From Fictibacillus phosphorivorans (lineage in GTDB: Bacteria; Bacillota; Bacilli; Bacillales; Fictibacillaceae), in contig NZ_LRFC01000001.1 in assembly GCF_001619875.1 (NCBI RefSeq), positions 783,162-847,161 on the forward strand: a stretch of DNA of 64,000 nucleotides, written 5' to 3'. The position numbers and the translations under genes were made by a program. A model generated the notes under the pieces. That model was not told the DNA's origin. It made no database searches and saw nothing but the letters and a program-made list of their open reading frames with translations. Shown here in pieces: positions 52,997 through 62,027 of the stretch. Numbering within the stretch: the first letter of the stretch is position 1; every line of letters starts with the position of its first letter.

Positions 52997-54482
52997 AATG
53001 ACCTCCTGTTGCATAGTGCATAATTTTTTCCGTTGTAGCTTCTTTCTTGCTCAGTTCCCCCGCGATTTTTCCATCGTACATGATGAGGATCCGATCACAA
53101 AAAGCAAGCAGCTCCTGAATCTCACTTGTGAAATAAAGGATACCTTTATTGTTTTGCGCTAAATCTTTGATGCATTGAAATACATCTTGTTTTGCTCCTA
53201 CATCGATTCCTTTTGTTGGCTCATCAAAAATGAAAACATCACCATCATTTAGAAGCCATTTTCCAATTGCAGCTTTCTGCTGATTCCCACCGCTTAAATG
53301 ATTAAGCAATAGTGAAGATTTTTGTGCCTTAATGCCAAGTTGTTTGATCCATTTTTCAGCTTCCGTTTTTTCTTGTTTTTTTTGAATAAAACCATATTTC
53401 GTAAACTGTTTTAATACCGGCAGTGTTAAGTTTTCCACTACATTAAAATCAACAAGTATGCCCTCTTTGCGGCGTTCTTCTGGAACAAATCCAATTCCTG
53501 AAGAGATGGCTTTTTGAGGACTCGTTATTCTTATCTTCTTGCCTTTAATAGATAGCGAGTCGCCTGATGGGTCTGCGCCGAATAGAGCTCTTGCTGTTTC
53601 TGTTTTTCCTGCACCAACAAGGCCAGCTATACCAACGACCTCTCCTTCTCGAACCGTTAAGGAAACACGTTCATTTGTAGCGGGTACCTTAAAGTTCTTA
53701 ACATCTAACAGTGTATTCCCGAGAACACGGTCTTCATCATCGTTTAAAAGCTCAACAAGTTCATTTCCTAACATGGCCCGTACGATTTCTTCAGTTGTAC
53801 ACTCAGACGTTTCTTTTTGAAGCGTAACATAGCCATCTTTTAAAACCGTAACTTGAGTAGAAAGCTCCATTACTTCAGGCAAGCGGTGGGAAATATAGAT
53901 AATTCCCACGCCTTGATTTTGAAGCTCGCGAAGGACGCTGAAAAGGTGCTGAGCTTCTTTCGTACTAAGTGCCGCTGTAGGTTCATCGAGAATAATAAAC
54001 GAAATCTCACGAGATAGAGCTTTTGCGATAAGAACTAATTGTTTCTCAGCTAATGAACAATGAGAAAGGGGAAGGGAGGGGTCAAGATCCAAACCAACTC
54101 TTCTTAAAAGTTCCATAGCGCGTTTATGGCGTTTTTTCCATGAAAAAAATGGAGGTCCTGTGATAAACGCATTCATTGTAACGTTTTCTGCAATGCTTAA
54201 AGAAGGAACAAGTGCAGTGTCTACTTCTTGTACAACCATTTCAATGCCAGCTTCCTTTGCATCAGCAGGGGTCTTAAATTGCTTTTCCTTATGATCGATC
54301 GTGATGATGCCACCATCTCGTTCATAATCTCCGGACAATATTTTCATTAACGTACTTTTTCCTGCACCATTTGCTCCTAAAAGAGCATGGACCTCACCGC
54401 TAGCTACGGTAAAGTCCACTCCTTTTAGTACAGTTTGATCACCAAACGATTTTTGTATAGAAGTTAATGAGAGTATGGTCAT
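52977..54482 (-). CDS. ABC importer ATPase (double-domain), probable methylthioribose uptake
   Basis: A 501-aa sugar-type ATPase with two ABC domains, as in RbsA/MglA. The first domain has Walker A GANGAGKSTLMK and Walker B FIILDEPTAALS; the second has the altered Walker A GLVGAGKTETARAL, an intact signature LSGGNQQK and VFIFDEPTKGID. The ATG overlaps the stop of the binding-protein gene (ATGA). Size and two-domain layout exclude an amino acid type importer. Functional assignment follows from the mtnKA context. Confidence 0.9.
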   Translation of the reverse strand: MTILSLTSIQKSFGDQTVLKGVDFTVASGEVHALLGANGAGKSTLMKILSGDYERDGGIITIDHKEKQFKTPADAKEAGIEMVVQEVDTALVPSLSIAENVTMNAFITGPPFFSWKKRHKRAMELLRRVGLDLDPSLPLSHCSLAEKQLVLIAKALSREISFIILDEPTAALSTKEAQHLFSVLRELQNQGVGIIYISHRLPEVMELSTQVTVLKDGYVTLQKETSECTTEEIVRAMLGNELVELLNDDEDRVLGNTLLDVKNFKVPATNERVSLTVREGEVVGIAGLVGAGKTETARALFGADPSGDSLSIKGKKIRITSPQKAISSGIGFVPEERRKEGILVDFNVVENLTLPVLKQFTKYGFIQKKQEKTEAEKWIKQLGIKAQKSSLLLNHLSGGNQQKAAIGKWLLNDGDVFIFDEPTKGIDVGAKQDVFQCIKDLAQNNKGILYFTSEIQELLAFCDRILIMYDGKIAGELSKKEATTEKIMHYATGGHYGTVRS

Positions 54483-55612
54483 TTTTGATTCGCCTTCTTT
54501 AAGCTATCCATCCACGGTGAAGTGCCAGCTTCTGATTTACCCCAGCCTTCCACATATTTACCGATCTCATCCATGGAAACTTTAGAATTTGGCAGATCTT
54601 CTTTTTCAACAAGATGTGGCTGTACGCTATAGATTTGCGGTGTTTCTTCACCTGCCACTTTTTGATAGAGGAAGCGTACTTGCAGCTTTCCAACATCAGT
54701 AGGATCTGTAGCTGCAGTAGACACCCACGGGCTATTTTCTTCTTGCATCAATTGAAGATCTTCATCACTAAGATCAATACCGTACACTTTGATCTCATCT
54801 CGTCCAGCCTGCTGAATCGCACGAGTTACACCTTTAGCAAATTCATCCCATGGAGCAAAGACCGCATCAATATCTCCTTTGTTTGGATATTTTTGAAGTA
54901 GTGCTTCCATTTGAGATTGTGTATCAAGAGCTGTATTCTGTGTTGCTGTACCAAAACGTGCGATTTCTTTTATAGAAGGATAACGTTTCTTAAACGCCTC
55001 ATACATCACGTTTCTTCTTTCCATCGGTGTAAAACCGCCAACCCACACGTAGACGATCTCACCCTTACCATTTAGATCTTGAGCCAAGGATCTTAGAGCA
55101 TTCCAAGAGAGGCTATAGTCATCCTGGTCGATTACGGTAACACCTGGAATGTTGAGGTCGCTGTCAAACGCGACAACAGGAATACCAGCTTTAATCGCTT
55201 TTTTAACACTTGGAGCGATTGCATCGGCACGGCCATGATCGATTAAAATGCCATCAACCTGCTGATTAACAGCTGTTTCAACGTAAGCAGCCATTTTTGA
55301 AAGATCATTGTCAGCGTTGTAGATTTGGACCTCTCCACCAAATTCTTCAACCTGTTTCTTCACACCGCTAATGTATTGAGAAGAAAATGTTCCAATTGAA
55401 AATTGATTGATAGAAGCAATCTTTAACGGTTTTTGAAGCTGTTGTGGAACTTCACTCGTTGCTGCTGACTTAGCTTTGTTAGATTTTGATTCTGTTGCTG
55501 ACGCAGTTTTTGTTTCTGTTTTGTTTGTAAGTGCATCTTGTTCACTTGTACATCCTGTTAAAAGTAGAGATGCTGTCAAGAAAGCGGTTGCTAGTACTTT
55601 GTATGGCTTCAT
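54479..55612 (-). CDS. Sugar-type substrate-binding lipoprotein, probable methylthioribose receptor
   Basis: A 377-aa lipoprotein: signal peptide with lipobox LLLTGC near residue 21, a low-complexity Ser/Lys/Thr linker to about residue 60, then a periplasmic-binding domain of the ribose/galactose type (IASINQFSIGTF, DGILIDHGRADAI, PVVAFDSDLN, VFAPWDEFAKGVTRA). Its ATG overlaps the mtnA stop as TAATG, with AAAGGAG inside the mtnA end, so it is coupled to the salvage enzymes. Ribose binding is the generic database label for such proteins; methylthioribose is inferred here. Confidence 0.88.
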   Translation of the reverse strand: MKPYKVLATAFLTASLLLTGCTSEQDALTNKTETKTASATESKSNKAKSAATSEVPQQLQKPLKIASINQFSIGTFSSQYISGVKKQVEEFGGEVQIYNADNDLSKMAAYVETAVNQQVDGILIDHGRADAIAPSVKKAIKAGIPVVAFDSDLNIPGVTVIDQDDYSLSWNALRSLAQDLNGKGEIVYVWVGGFTPMERRNVMYEAFKKRYPSIKEIARFGTATQNTALDTQSQMEALLQKYPNKGDIDAVFAPWDEFAKGVTRAIQQAGRDEIKVYGIDLSDEDLQLMQEENSPWVSTAATDPTDVGKLQVRFLYQKVAGEETPQIYSVQPHLVEKEDLPNSKVSMDEIGKYVEGWGKSEAGTSPWMDSLKKANQK

Positions 55613-56664
55613 TATTTTTGCTCCTTTAGTGTTGATAATGCTTCTGTATAATTACCGCTGATGATGCCTTTTTCCGTAATGATGGCTGAGATGTATTCCG
55701 CTGGCGTAACATCAAAAGCAGGGTTGAATACTTTAATCCCTTCAGGTGCGATGCGGATACCATTTAGGTGGGTAACTTCTTCTTCAGGACGTTCCTCAAT
55801 AGGTATGTCATCACCGCTTGCTGTTCCAAGATCTAAGGTAGAAAGCGGGCAGGCAACGTAAAAGGGGATGCCTAGAGCTTTAGCTTGCAGAGCAAGGCCG
55901 AACGTGCCAATTTTATTTGCCGTATCACCATTTGCAGCTACGCGATCACAGCCTACGATTACCGCTTTAATGTTTTTTGTTTTCAATGTATGTGCCGCCA
56001 TGTTGTCAGTAATGAGCGTCACATCGATATCATTTGCTTGAAGTTCCCAAGCTGTCAGTCGGGCACCCTGAAGTACTGGCCTTGTTTCGTTCGCGTAAAC
56101 AGATAGGTCCCAGCCTTTTTCTTTTGCGAGATGAAACGGAGCTAAAGCTGTACCGTATTTACTGGTAGCGATAGCGCCAGCATTACAGATTGTCATTACC
56201 GCATCTCCGTTTTGCAGAAGGGACAATGCATACTCACCGATTTTGCGGCACGTATTCTCATCTTCCTCTTGAATGGAAAGAGCCTCTGCTTCAATTCTTT
56301 TCTGCGCTTCTGTAACAGTTGCTGCCTCTTGAGCGGCCTCGACGATACGATCGATCGCCCAAAATAAATTAACAGCTGTAGGACGAGAAGAAGCAAGATA
56401 GTCTCTTTGCGTTTGCAGTTTTGTTAAAAATTGCTGAAGGTCATTTTCTTTTTCTGTATTGCTCCAAAGAGCCAGACCGAAAGCAGCAGCAATTCCGATC
56501 GCAGGTGCACCGCGCACTTTAAGTTTAGAAATCGCATCCCATACATGTTCAATCGTCGTTACATTTAAGTAGACGGTGTGATGGGGAAGTTGTTGTTGAT
56601 CCAAAATAAGCAGATGGTCGCCTCTATAACGAACAGAAGGGACCCATTTTTCAGCTACAGTCAT
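55612..56664 (-). CDS. mtnA: 5-methylthioribose-1-phosphate isomerase
   Basis: Converts methylthioribose-1-phosphate to methylthioribulose-1-phosphate. The 350-aa protein has the eIF2B-like fold with the catalytic Cys in [18 protein letters not shown] and Asp in [11 protein letters not shown], plus [13 protein letters not shown] near the N-terminus. It begins 3 nt after mtnK and ends overlapping the ABC binding-protein gene. Second step of the S-box operon. Confidence 0.96.
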   Translation of the reverse strand: MTVAEKWVPSVRYRGDHLLILDQQQLPHHTVYLNVTTIEHVWDAISKLKVRGAPAIGIAAAFGLALWSNTEKENDLQQFLTKLQTQRDYLASSRPTAVNLFWAIDRIVEAAQEAATVTEAQKRIEAEALSIQEEDENTCRKIGEYALSLLQNGDAVMTICNAGAIATSKYGTALAPFHLAKEKGWDLSVYANETRPVLQGARLTAWELQANDIDVTLITDNMAAHTLKTKNIKAVIVGCDRVAANGDTANKIGTFGLALQAKALGIPFYVACPLSTLDLGTASGDDIPIEERPEEEVTHLNGIRIAPEGIKVFNPAFDVTPAEYISAIITEKGIISGNYTEALSTLKEQK

Positions 56665-56667
56665 TTC

Positions 56668-57885
56668 TTAAGCACCTCTAATCCAGTCAGTTAATTCTTT
56701 GATGTTTGTAATCTTTTCTTGGTTCTTAATAAGAGCACTACCAAGCTCTAAAGCTTTTTTCTTATAAAACAGCTCTACTTCTTTTTGCGGAATAGAGTCA
56801 AGGTCAGCAACATGAGCAAGACCAATTGTTCTTCGAATGATCTCACAGCCTGCATAACCAATTGCTTCTTGGAACGTTTTTTGTAAGAAGTTCTCTAGAA
56901 CACCTTCTGTCTTAGCAAAAGGGTCAGTTGCTTTCTCGTTCCACAGCTGAGTAAATGTTTCACTGTACGTATTCCACGTCTTCTCAATCGTTTGTAAAAG
57001 ATAAGTTTGTAAAGATTCACGATTGAACGGCTCTTTCGCATGTGCATTCTGTGACAGGTGGTTTAGAGCAAGGTTCGCTATAAAGTGAGCGATGTCAAAA
57101 CCAGCAGGTCCATAGAAAGCAAACTCAGGATCGATTACCTTCGTAGAATCATGTTTTACGAAGATACTCCCTGAATGAAGATCACCGTGAAGCAGGATCT
57201 CAGCTTTTGTTAAGAATGCATATCTCAGCTGAGCTACTTCTCTAAGCAATTCTTTGTCGTTCCATATTTTTTCGACTTCGTTTTGGAGTTCAGCAGGAAA
57301 ATCGTTTGTATCATGGTTAAAAAAAGGATCTGTAAATACTAAGTCTTCTGTAATCTTACAAAGTTCTGGGTTGGAAAAGCGTCCAACTTGTTCTTTTTTC
57401 TCAAACGGATGCAGATAAAAATCGCTGGAATAAAAAGCGGTTTTAGCGGTAAAAGTTCCAATATCCTCAGCCAAATTTGGGTATGTTTGCCCTTCAATGA
57501 GTCCTTTGCGAAGAATCACATGGTCTGATAAATCTTCCATTACCGTAACAGCTAATGTTGAATCCGAATAATAAACTTTAGGAACAAGGTGCGGAACGGA
57601 TTCAGCTTCTCTTAAGAGAGCTTCACTTTCAATTCTTGCTCGGTCAAGCGTAAGTGGCCAGCTTTCACCAACCACTTTTGCATATGGAAGTGCTTGTTTT
57701 ACGATCAATGCTTTATTTGAACTTGGGTCTTCAATATGGAAAACCAGATTTAGGTTGCCATCACCGATTTCCTTAACCAACAAGCTTTTTTGTTCAACTG
57801 CATCAAAGAAATCTAATGGTTTTACGACATCAAGAACTGTTTGTTCGTTTAACGGTTCGTATGTAGGTTTTACTTGTATGCTCAT
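56668..57885 (-). CDS. mtnK: 5-methylthioribose kinase
   Basis: Phosphorylates methylthioribose with ATP, entry step of salvage in bacilli. The 405-aa protein is of the APH kinase fold: Lys in ALIVKQALPY, catalytic loop LLHGDLHSGSIFVK, and DPEFAFYGPAGFDIA at the metal site. GGGGGGAAC precedes the ATG. First gene after the SAM riboswitch and terminator on the minus strand; mtnA follows at once. Also needed if external methylthioribose is imported, which suits the downstream transporter. Confidence 0.96.
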   Translation of the reverse strand: MSIQVKPTYEPLNEQTVLDVVKPLDFFDAVEQKSLLVKEIGDGNLNLVFHIEDPSSNKALIVKQALPYAKVVGESWPLTLDRARIESEALLREAESVPHLVPKVYYSDSTLAVTVMEDLSDHVILRKGLIEGQTYPNLAEDIGTFTAKTAFYSSDFYLHPFEKKEQVGRFSNPELCKITEDLVFTDPFFNHDTNDFPAELQNEVEKIWNDKELLREVAQLRYAFLTKAEILLHGDLHSGSIFVKHDSTKVIDPEFAFYGPAGFDIAHFIANLALNHLSQNAHAKEPFNRESLQTYLLQTIEKTWNTYSETFTQLWNEKATDPFAKTEGVLENFLQKTFQEAIGYAGCEIIRRTIGLAHVADLDSIPQKEVELFYKKKALELGSALIKNQEKITNIKELTDWIRGA

Positions 57886-57910
57886 TTTTGTTCCCCCCGG
57901 AATGTTTGTA

Positions 57911-57948
57911 AATAAAAAGAGCCTCTTTTCGTATAAGAAAAGAGGCTC
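57911..57948 (-). terminator. S-box terminator before mtnK
   Basis: A perfect 12-bp stem (GAGCCTCTTTTC with GAAAAGAGGCTC) on a GTATAA loop, followed on the minus strand by TTTTTATT. It is the output of the adjacent SAM aptamer. Confidence 0.93.
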
Positions 57949-57970
57949 GGAAAGTTAGTTATCCCGCGCT

Positions 57971-58136
57971 TCTTATCTTAGCAAAACATATTGTTTTGCC
58001 GGAATTAGCACCGTGCCATACGCTGAAATTCATTACAGCGGCTCCCCTTATATTGCGGGCGCCCCATCTCACAATGGTATTACGGTCGGTTGCTGGGTTT
58101 CATCGGGCCATATCCCTCCACCTGCTCTTGATAAGA
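57971..58136 (-). ncRNA. SAM-I (S-box) riboswitch of mtnK-mtnA-ABC operon
   Basis: On the minus strand the conserved features appear in order: P1 strand CTTATC, AGAGCAGGTGGAGGGAT, GGCCCGATGAAACCCAGCAACC, GGTGCTAATTCC, and P1 return GATAAGA. The P1 arms are 58130-58136 and 57971-57977. High SAM stabilises the aptamer and allows the terminator at 57911-57948; low SAM permits expression. The 356-bp gap between mtnK and mtnU is fully taken up by promoter, aptamer and terminator. Confidence 0.96.
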
Positions 58137-58192
58137 GACCAAATTATTCGATTAATTAATGCGTGTTAATATTCGCGCAATTCATAATCGTT

Positions 58193-58222
58193 ATACTACA
58201 ACGTAGAAGTAAAGTCTGTCAA
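58193..58222 (-). promoter_or_regulatory. Promoter of the mtnK S-box transcript
   Basis: On the minus strand: TTGACA (58222-58217), 18-bp spacer, TAGTAT (58198-58193), about 57 bp before the aptamer. Confidence 0.6.
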
Positions 58223-58241
58223 TAACAATTTTTTTAAAAAA

Positions 58242-59024
58242 TTAATAAAGGTCTGTTCGTCGATCATTAAATACGGGTACCTTCAAACGAACCTCATCTA
58301 CTAAACTCGGAGAAATATCTGCCATCAGAATCTCCTCATTATGCGTGGAGGCTTCGGCAATGATATCGCCCCAAGGATCGATAATCATAGATTGGCCAGC
58401 GAACGTGTTGTTCGGATCTTTGCCAACACGGTTACAAGCGACAACATAGCATTGATTCTCAATTGCACGTGCGATAAGAAGAGATCTCCAGTGTGTCTGT
58501 CTTTGGATTGGCCACTGCGCCGGAACGAACAAAATCTTTGCGCCCTTAACAAACGGTGCACGAATCCACTCAGGAAAACGAATGTCATAACAGATGGCAG
58601 CAGATGAAAGATTGCCTTCAATTGTAAACAGACTGCTGTTTTTTCCAGGTGAGATATATTTTTCTTCTTCCATTAGCGTAATCAGATGAGCTTTTGAATA
58701 AGTGCCGATATGCTCTCCATTTCGGTTGTAGGTGAGTGATGTATTGAATACAGAGTTACCATCGCGAAACGCAACAGATCCACCGACAATATTAATATTT
58801 AGCTCTTTTGAAAGCTTGCTTAACCAGTTTTTCGCACGATCTCCATTGTGATCGCTAATCTCATCTAATCGTGTTAAGTCATATGCTGTATCCCAAAGTT
58901 CTGGCAGAATAATCGTATCGGGGTGAAACTCGTTTACCGCCTCACGAATTTTATTCTCAATGTTTTCATAGTTTTTATCAGGATTGCCATACTGGACATC
59001 TGCTTGTATACAGGCAATTTTCAT
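58242..59024 (-). CDS. mtnU: Carbon-nitrogen hydrolase, MtnU (omega-amidase type)
   Basis: Nitrilase-superfamily amidase of 260 aa. The catalytic triad is visible: Glu in ILPELWDT, Lys in TYSKAHLI, Cys in AAICYDIRFPE. In the salvage pathway it is thought to hydrolyse the alpha-keto amide left when glutamine donates its amino group to the methionine precursor via MtnE. GGAGGTCCAATT precedes the ATG. It is divergent from mtnE with a 106-bp gap that contains no S-box, as in B. subtilis. Confidence 0.92.
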   Translation of the reverse strand: MKIACIQADVQYGNPDKNYENIENKIREAVNEFHPDTIILPELWDTAYDLTRLDEISDHNGDRAKNWLSKLSKELNINIVGGSVAFRDGNSVFNTSLTYNRNGEHIGTYSKAHLITLMEEEKYISPGKNSSLFTIEGNLSSAAICYDIRFPEWIRAPFVKGAKILFVPAQWPIQRQTHWRSLLIARAIENQCYVVACNRVGKDPNNTFAGQSMIIDPWGDIIAEASTHNEEILMADISPSLVDEVRLKVPVFNDRRTDLY

Positions 59025-59130
59025 AATTGGACCTCCGTCGTGTAAAAAAGTCTTTACAGAATTTCCTTAAGCGTATAACATAACTGATTAGAATTTCAAG
59101 AACATTCAAATTAGACTGGAAGTGATTGCT

Positions 59131-60297
59131 GTGAAACGTTTTGAGCAGGCAGATGTAATGGGGAAGCTGCCAGAGCAATTTTTCGCAAAGCTTGTAAAAA
59201 AAGTATCTTATTATGCAGAACAAGGCTATGACATTATAAATCTTGGACAAGGTAACCCTGATCAGCCCACGCCTCAGCATATTGTTGAAGCTCTAAAAGA
59301 AGGTGCTGACAAACCTGAATATCACAAATATTCTCCTTTTCGTGGTCACGCATTTTTAAAACAAGCAGCTGCTGATTTTTATAAAAGAGAGTATAACGTA
59401 ACGTTAGATCCTGAAAGAGAAGTAGCTGTTCTTTTTGGAGGAAAAGTTGGTTTAGTAGAGTTATCACAGTGCTATTTAAATCCAGGTGATATTGCGCTCG
59501 TTCCAGACCCGGGTTATCCAGACTATTGGTCTGGTGTAGCGATGGCAGGAGCAAAAATGGAAACAATGCCGCTTCGCGAAGAAAATGCTTTTTTGCCGCG
59601 ATATGATGAACTATCAGAATCGGTGCTTGGTGACGCGAAACTTATGTTTTTAAATTACCCGAATAACCCAACAGCTGGAGTAGCAACAGAATCATTTTTT
59701 GAAGAGACGATCGATCTTGCTAAAAAGCATGATATTCTAGTTTGCCATGACTTTGCATATGGTGCGATTGGATTTGACGGAAATAAACCAGTAAGCTTTT
59801 TACAAGTTGAAGGAGCGAAAGACGTAGGAATTGAAATTTATACGCTTTCAAAAACATACAACATGGCAGGATGGCGCGTAGGTTTTGCGGTTGGAAACGA
59901 ATCTGTTATCGAATCGATCAATCTTCTTCAAGACCATCTTTATGTGAGTTTGTTTGGAGCGGTTCAGCATGCTGCAGCCGCAGCACTGAATGGTTCACAG
60001 CAATGTGTGGATGATTTAGTCGAAACCTATGAAAGACGCCGTGATGCATTCATTAGCCGTTTGAATGAAAACGGGTGGAACGTGGAAGCGCCAAAAGGAT
60101 CATTCTTCTGCTGGCTGCCGGTTCCAGGAGGCTACACATCTGAAACATTTGCAGATTATCTGCTGGAAAAAGCCCATGTTGTGGTTGCACCAGGGATCGG
60201 ATTCGGAAGTGAAGGTGACAGATACGTCCGCGCAGGTCTTTTAACGTCAGAAGAACGTTTGATTGAAGCCGCAGACAGGATCACTAAATTGTTTTAG
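59131..60297 (+). CDS. mtnE: Methionine salvage aminotransferase MtnE
   Basis: Class I PLP aminotransferase, 388 aa, that aminates 4-methylthio-2-oxobutyrate to methionine, the last step of salvage. Core motifs: NLGQGNPDQPTPQHI, LFLNYPNNPTAGVA, CHDFAYGAIGFDG, and the PLP lysine in YTLSKTYNMAGWRVGFAVG. GTG 59131 is preferred: GGAAGTGAT lies just ahead, and the in-frame GTG at 59122 is part of that site. No riboswitch precedes it. Followed by repeat copy E, not by a clear terminator. Confidence 0.92.
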   Translation: MKRFEQADVMGKLPEQFFAKLVKKVSYYAEQGYDIINLGQGNPDQPTPQHIVEALKEGADKPEYHKYSPFRGHAFLKQAAADFYKREYNVTLDPEREVAVLFGGKVGLVELSQCYLNPGDIALVPDPGYPDYWSGVAMAGAKMETMPLREENAFLPRYDELSESVLGDAKLMFLNYPNNPTAGVATESFFEETIDLAKKHDILVCHDFAYGAIGFDGNKPVSFLQVEGAKDVGIEIYTLSKTYNMAGWRVGFAVGNESVIESINLLQDHLYVSLFGAVQHAAAAALNGSQQCVDDLVETYERRRDAFISRLNENGWNVEAPKGSFFCWLPVPGGYTSETFADYLLEKAHVVVAPGIGFGSEGDRYVRAGLLTSEERLIEAADRITKLF

Positions 60298-60350
60298 GAG
60301 AAGTATTTTATTAACTTAACTTTAAGCTTAAGTTTAGTTCTTCATTGACA

Positions 60351-60478
60351 GTTGATTGACGTGCAAGGAGCGAGACTCCTGGGGGATTAGCGGGACAGGT
60401 GAGACACCTATGTGCATAGCGCAGAGGTGGCTCACCGCACGCCCCCCGGAAAGCGAGCACCTGGAACAGAAATCAACC
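60351..60478. repeat. Intergenic dyad repeat, copy E
   Basis: About 128 bp, same subtype as copy D: GTTGATTGACGTGCAAGG start, CTCCTGGGGGATTAGCGG, GACAGGTGAGACACCTA, GAGGTGGCTCACCGCACGCC, GAAATCAACC end. It lies in the 488-bp gap between mtnE and mtnW together with the SAM riboswitch. Confidence 0.88.
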
Positions 60479-60526
60479 TCGTTCACTAGCATCAATGATT
60501 ACTACTAGAGTTTTTAAAGATTTTAG

Positions 60527-60555
60527 TTGACAGATTCTTCATACCCTGTCATAAT
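60527..60555 (+). promoter_or_regulatory. Promoter of the mtnWXBD S-box transcript
   Basis: TTGACA (60527-60532), 17-bp spacer, CATAAT (60550-60555), about 30 bp before the aptamer. Confidence 0.75.
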
Positions 60556-60586
60556 CACAATTAAAATTATATTCTAACAATTTGCA

Positions 60587-60708
60587 CTCTTATTAAGAGC
60601 AGGTGGAGGGACTAGCCCGATGAAACCCGGCAACCATTCAGCTATTTACATTAGCTGAAAACGGTGCTAATTCTTGCAGCCTGATTAAATCAGGCTGAGA
60701 GATAAGAG
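60587..60708 (+). ncRNA. SAM-I (S-box) riboswitch of mtnWXBD
   Basis: P1 is CTCTTAT (60587-60593) with ATAAGAG (60702-60708). Between them stand AAGAGCAGGTGGAGGGA, GCCCGATGAAACCCGGCAACC, ACGGTGCTAATTC and GCAGCCTGATTAAATCAGGC with the P4 helix, all in standard order. Shorter than the copy before mtnK, owing to a smaller P3. Confidence 0.96.
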
Positions 60709-60733
60709 GAAGCGGAACTGTCACTATTATGAC

Positions 60734-60759
60734 GCCCCTTCCTCGTGAAGGGGCTTTTT
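60734..60759 (+). terminator. S-box terminator before mtnW
   Basis: GCCCCTTC and GAAGGGGC on a CTCGT loop, followed by TTTTTG, 27 nt before the mtnW start. Confidence 0.92.
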
Positions 60760-60785
60760 GCGCGTTTGAAAGGAGTTAAATCAGC

Positions 60786-62027
60786 ATGAGTAAAATTACA
60801 GCTACGTATCTGGTACATGACAAAAAAGAAAACCTAGAGAAAAAAGCAGAAGGAATTGCACTCGGTTTGACCGTTGGTTCCTGGACAGATCTTCCTCAGC
60901 TCGAGCAGGATCAGCTTTTAAAACATAAAGGAATCGTAGAAGAAGTAACCGAACTTCCCGGAGATTCGGCTGCTGATCAGTTTTTAGGCAGCAAAAGAAC
61001 AAAAGGTTTGTTAAAGATTTCGTACCCATCAGCAAATTTTTCTAACGATCTCCCAGCTATCTTAACAACTGTTTTTGGAAAACTTTCATTAGACGGTGAG
61101 ATCAAGCTCGTTGATTTAGAGTTTGATAGACAATTAGAACAAAGTTTTCCTGGGCCGAAATATGGTATCTCTGGCATACGAGAAAGTCTAGGAGTTTATG
61201 ACCGACCACTTGTAATGAGTATTTTTAAAGGAGTTCTTGGTAAAGACCTTTCATTCTTCGAGCAGCAGCTTTATGAACAGGCATTAGGAGGAGTGGACCT
61301 TGTTAAAGACGACGAGATCTTGTTTGAAAATCCTCTTACTCCTTTTGAAGAACGAATTAAGGCAGCAAAAGATGTGCTGAATTCCGTACAGCAACGTACT
61401 GGTGAAAAGACGCTATACGCCGTTAACCTGACAGGCAGAACGAGTGAACTTCGGGATAAAGCAAGACGCGCTGCAGAATTAGGTGCTAATGCTTTATTGT
61501 TCAACGTCCTTTCCTATGGTCCGGACGTGCTCCAAGAATTGGCAGAGGATAAAGACATTCCGCTTCCGATCATGGCGCACCCCGCCTTATCGGGAGCGAT
61601 CGGCTCATCTTCCCTTTACGGAATCGGGTATTCAGTTCTGCTAGGAAAACTTCTGCGTTATGCAGGAGCTGACTTGGTGTTGTTCCCATCTCCATATGGC
61701 AGTGTCGCGCTCGATCGCAATGAAACATTAAGCATAGCAAATTCATTAACGACAGACGCAATTTCACTGAAAAAATCATTCCCGGTTCCATCAGCAGGGA
61801 TTCACCCCGGTTTAACACCTATTTTATATAATGACTTTGGTATCGATAGCGTTATCAATGCAGGTGGGGGAATTCATGGACACCCTGATGGAGCAGCTGG
61901 TGGTGCTCGAGCGTTCCGTCAAGCTGTAGATGCGGTTGTGAAAGGTGAAGACTTTGAACAATACGCAGAGAAACACCATGAACTTCAAAAAGCCCTTGAA
62001 TTATGGGGAGGGGTGCCAGTTAAATGA
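60786..62027 (+). CDS. mtnW: 2,3-diketo-5-methylthiopentyl-1-phosphate enolase (RuBisCO-like protein)
   Basis: RuBisCO-like protein of 413 aa that enolises diketo-methylthiopentyl phosphate. The site of the carbamylated lysine is [12 protein letters not shown], and [30 protein letters not shown] form the phosphate-binding loops. The sequence belongs to the MtnW class, not to CO2-fixing RuBisCO. AAAGGAG precedes the ATG. It overlaps mtnX by 4 nt (ATGA). Confidence 0.96.
   Translation: MSKITATYLVHDKKENLEKKAEGIALGLTVGSWTDLPQLEQDQLLKHKGIVEEVTELPGDSAADQFLGSKRTKGLLKISYPSANFSNDLPAILTTVFGKLSLDGEIKLVDLEFDRQLEQSFPGPKYGISGIRESLGVYDRPLVMSIFKGVLGKDLSFFEQQLYEQALGGVDLVKDDEILFENPLTPFEERIKAAKDVLNSVQQRTGEKTLYAVNLTGRTSELRDKARRAAELGANALLFNVLSYGPDVLQELAEDKDIPLPIMAHPALSGAIGSSSLYGIGYSVLLGKLLRYAGADLVLFPSPYGSVALDRNETLSIANSLTTDAISLKKSFPVPSAGIHPGLTPILYNDFGIDSVINAGGGIHGHPDGAAGGARAFRQAVDAVVKGEDFEQYAEKHHELQKALELWGGVPVK

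Noticed and set aside
54479..55612. Autoinducer-2 (Lsr) or ribose (Rbs) importer as the firm call for the ABC genes
   Set aside because: Neither lsrK/lsrF nor rbsK/rbsD is present; overlap with mtnKA favours methylthioribose.
60786..62027. CO2-fixing RuBisCO
   Set aside because: Gene order with mtnX, mtnB and mtnD and the S-box leader identify the RuBisCO-like enolase MtnW.
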